A stretch of DNA of 7,535 nucleotides, from contig CAJMOS010000124.1 of the NCBI GenBank assembly GCA_905215015.1, positions 1-7,535 on the forward strand, read 5' to 3'. The DNA comes from an uncultured bacterium (GTDB taxonomy: Bacteria; Spirochaetota; Spirochaetia; Sphaerochaetales; Sphaerochaetaceae). The position numbers were made by a program, and so were the translations under genes. The notes under the pieces were generated by a model, which was given only the letters and a program-made list of their open reading frames with translations, searched no databases and had not been told where the DNA came from. Positions 6,463 through 7,535 of the stretch are shown here, piece by piece (position 1 is the first letter of the stretch; each line of letters opens with the position of its first letter).

Positions 6463-7313
6463 GCAAGGGCCGCCTTCAGCGTATTGTACATCAGCATGGC
6501 GATGGTCATGACACCGACTCCTCCCGGAACAGGGGTGATCGCGCCGCACTTCGGCGCGACCTCGTCAAAGGCGACGTCGCCAACAATCCGGTACCCCTTC
6601 TTCTTCGTCGCGTCAGGCACGCGGGAAATGCCGAAATCGATGACCACGGCACCTTCCTTGACCATGTCGGCCTTCAGGAACCCGGCCTTTCCCACCGCCA
6701 CCATGACGATATCGGCGCTCGAGGTGATCTCGGCAAGGTGCTCCGTCCTCGAGTGGCAGAGCGTCACCGTGGCGTCGACTCCCTTCTGGACCAGCATGGC
6801 CGCCATCGGCTTTCCGACAATATTGCTGCGGCCGATGATGGCGACGTGTTTGCCTGCAAGGGGAATCCGGTAATACGACAACAGCTTCATCACTCCATAG
6901 GGAGTGCAGCTCTTCATGCCGTCCAGGCCGATGAGGAGCTTGCCGACGTTGACCGGGTGGAAGCCGTCAACATCCTTCTTCGGGTCAATCGTCTCGATGA
7001 CCTTTTGCTCGTCAAGCCCTGCCGGAAGCGGTGACTGCACCAGGATTCCATGGACCGCAGGGTCCCCGTTCAGTTTCCTCACCAGGGCAAGCAGTTCCTC
7101 CATGCCCGTCGTCGCGGGGAGATGGTAGTCCAGATGGCCGTAGCCGAGTTCCTCGCATTTCTTGTGCTTGGCATGGACATAGGTCAGGCTGGCCGGGTCA
7201 TCACCAACCAGGACCACTGCCAAAGTCGGTTGCAATCCTGGATGCTTTTCCAGAGTCTCGCGTATTTCTTGATAGACGGATTCCGCTACTTCTTTTCCTG
7301 TCAAAAGGCGCAT
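6456..7313 (-). CDS. folD: bifunctional methylenetetrahydrofolate dehydrogenase / methenyltetrahydrofolate cyclohydrolase FolD
   Basis: A 285-residue cytosolic enzyme that interconverts 5,10-methylene-, 5,10-methenyl- and 10-formyl-tetrahydrofolate using NAD(P), feeding purine and formyl-Met synthesis. Visible features: Y45 and K49 in YVHAKHKKCEELG (the cyclohydrolase lysine), GILVQSPLP at 89-97, KKDVDGFHPVNVG at 112-124, CTPYGVM at 136-142, the nucleotide-binding GRSNIVGKPMA at 161-171, DIVMVAVGKAGF near 201-212, and the C-terminal signature PVPGGVGVMTIAML at 261-274. Length is normal. The ATG at 7313 has AAGGAG about 11 bases upstream. It is the first gene of the leftward operon; its stop overlaps the miaB start. 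A promoter should lie in 7314-7432, but I see no strong leftward -35/-10 pair there. Confidence 0.97.
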   Translation of the reverse strand: MRLLTGKEVAESVYQEIRETLEKHPGLQPTLAVVLVGDDPASLTYVHAKHKKCEELGYGHLDYHLPATTGMEELLALVRKLNGDPAVHGILVQSPLPAGLDEQKVIETIDPKKDVDGFHPVNVGKLLIGLDGMKSCTPYGVMKLLSYYRIPLAGKHVAIIGRSNIVGKPMAAMLVQKGVDATVTLCHSRTEHLAEITSSADIVMVAVGKAGFLKADMVKEGAVVIDFGISRVPDATKKKGYRIVGDVAFDEVAPKCGAITPVPGGVGVMTIAMLMYNTLKAALAC

Positions 7314-7364
7314 GGGTACTCGCTCTCCTTCGTTGAAACTCTACAGGAAAACCATCTTTCTTTA

Positions 7365-7385
7365 CAATGGAACTTGTTGCCATTG
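7365..7385. repeat. inverted repeat between divergent genes
   Basis: CAATGG (7365-7370) and CCATTG (7380-7385) are perfect inverted copies separated by nine bases, in the gap between folD and the divergent right-edge gene. The right arm overlaps the candidate -35 box of the rightward promoter. It could be an operator; it is short enough to be chance. Confidence 0.25.
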
Positions 7386-7405
7386 AAGACGAAGCAAAGT
7401 ATTGT
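7377..7405 (+). promoter_or_regulatory. candidate promoter for the right-edge gene
   Basis: TTGCCA (7377-7382) is followed after 17 bases by TATTGT (7400-7405). The -35 box is close to consensus and the -10 box matches at four of six positions. Initiation near 7412 would leave a leader of about 20 bases before the GTG at 7433. Confidence 0.4.
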
Positions 7406-7432
7406 TAAACTCGAATTATTATGAGGTACGCT

Positions 7433-7516
7433 GTGAAGAAAAAAGTAGCCATTCTGGCTCTCAGTCTTTTCCTTCCCTCCACCTTGGCAGCGAAGTCTTT
7501 ATTTCACCATCAATAA
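7433..7516 (+). pseudogene. signal-peptide ORF with an early stop, probably a frameshifted exported protein
   Basis: From GTG at 7433 the frame gives 27 residues: a lysine-rich start (MKKKVAIL), a hydrophobic core (ALSLFLP) and an STLAAKS cleavage-like end. This is a classic Sec signal peptide. It is followed by SLFHHQ and a TAA at 7514-7516. GAGG lies six bases before the GTG. An upstream ATG at 7421 in the same frame has no ribosome site. Moving to the frame read from the CTT at 7490, just after the AAAs codon, gives LYFTINKFSSGFY, open to the window end and more like the mature start of an exported protein. A one-base indel near 7490 therefore probably broke the gene, or the sequence has an error there. 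The function is unknown and the rest lies outside the window. Confidence 0.45.
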
Positions 7517-7535
7517 GTTTTCATCCGGATTTTAT

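Noticed and set aside
4930..6873. A 647-codon open frame on the + strand
   Set aside because: It is the antisense shadow of the sirtuin, miaB and folD, all of which have full family motifs on the minus strand. Its translation shows no domain.
1..7535. CRISPR array, tRNA genes, insertion-sequence ends
   Set aside because: I saw no regularly spaced repeats of 20-40 bases, no cloverleaf other than the tRNA-like ends of tmRNA, and no transposase or terminal inverted repeats.

Overview
The window looks like a bacterial chromosome segment of moderately high GC in which a conserved housekeeping cluster borders remnants of mobile DNA. The lineage cannot be fixed from sequence alone. A spirochaete (Sphaerochaeta/Treponema-like) is my best guess, from the general look of the MiaB and TcdA proteins and the absence of an encoded CCA on the tmRNA, but confidence is low.

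Layout, left to right. Bases 1-105 hold at most a gene fragment. Bases 106-425 are very AT-rich, carry several short repeats and no convincing gene. A complete tyrosine recombinase (426-1658, +) follows. It converges on tcdA (1683-2465, -), and the two share a hairpin in the 24-base gap. From about 2555 to 3880 lies a decayed phage or mobile-element stretch on the + strand. It consists of at least two reading-frame fragments; the second carries the linker motif of large phage-type polyvalent proteins and has no stop codon of its own before it meets the next gene. On the minus strand comes the tmRNA gene ssrA (3924-4299) with its own promoter and terminator. It is followed, reading leftward, by a tightly overlapping operon folD-miaB-sirtuin (7313 down to 4344). 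At the right edge, divergent from folD, is the start of a secreted-type protein that hits an early stop.

How the genes work together. The intact core genes centre on translation and one-carbon/NAD metabolism. TcdA and MiaB both modify adenosine 37 beside the tRNA anticodon, tmRNA rescues stalled ribosomes, FolD makes the folate one-carbon units needed among other things for formyl-Met, and the sirtuin is an NAD-dependent protein deacylase. The folD, miaB and sirtuin reading frames overlap by 7 and 8 bases, which implies co-transcription and translational coupling.

The most interesting material is the mobile DNA: an intact integrase against the 3' end of tcdA, and a phage-like gene remnant abutting the ssrA terminator. 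ssrA is a classic integration site for genomic islands. I did not find a complete new system in this window. What is visible is the edge or scar of one or two integrated elements.
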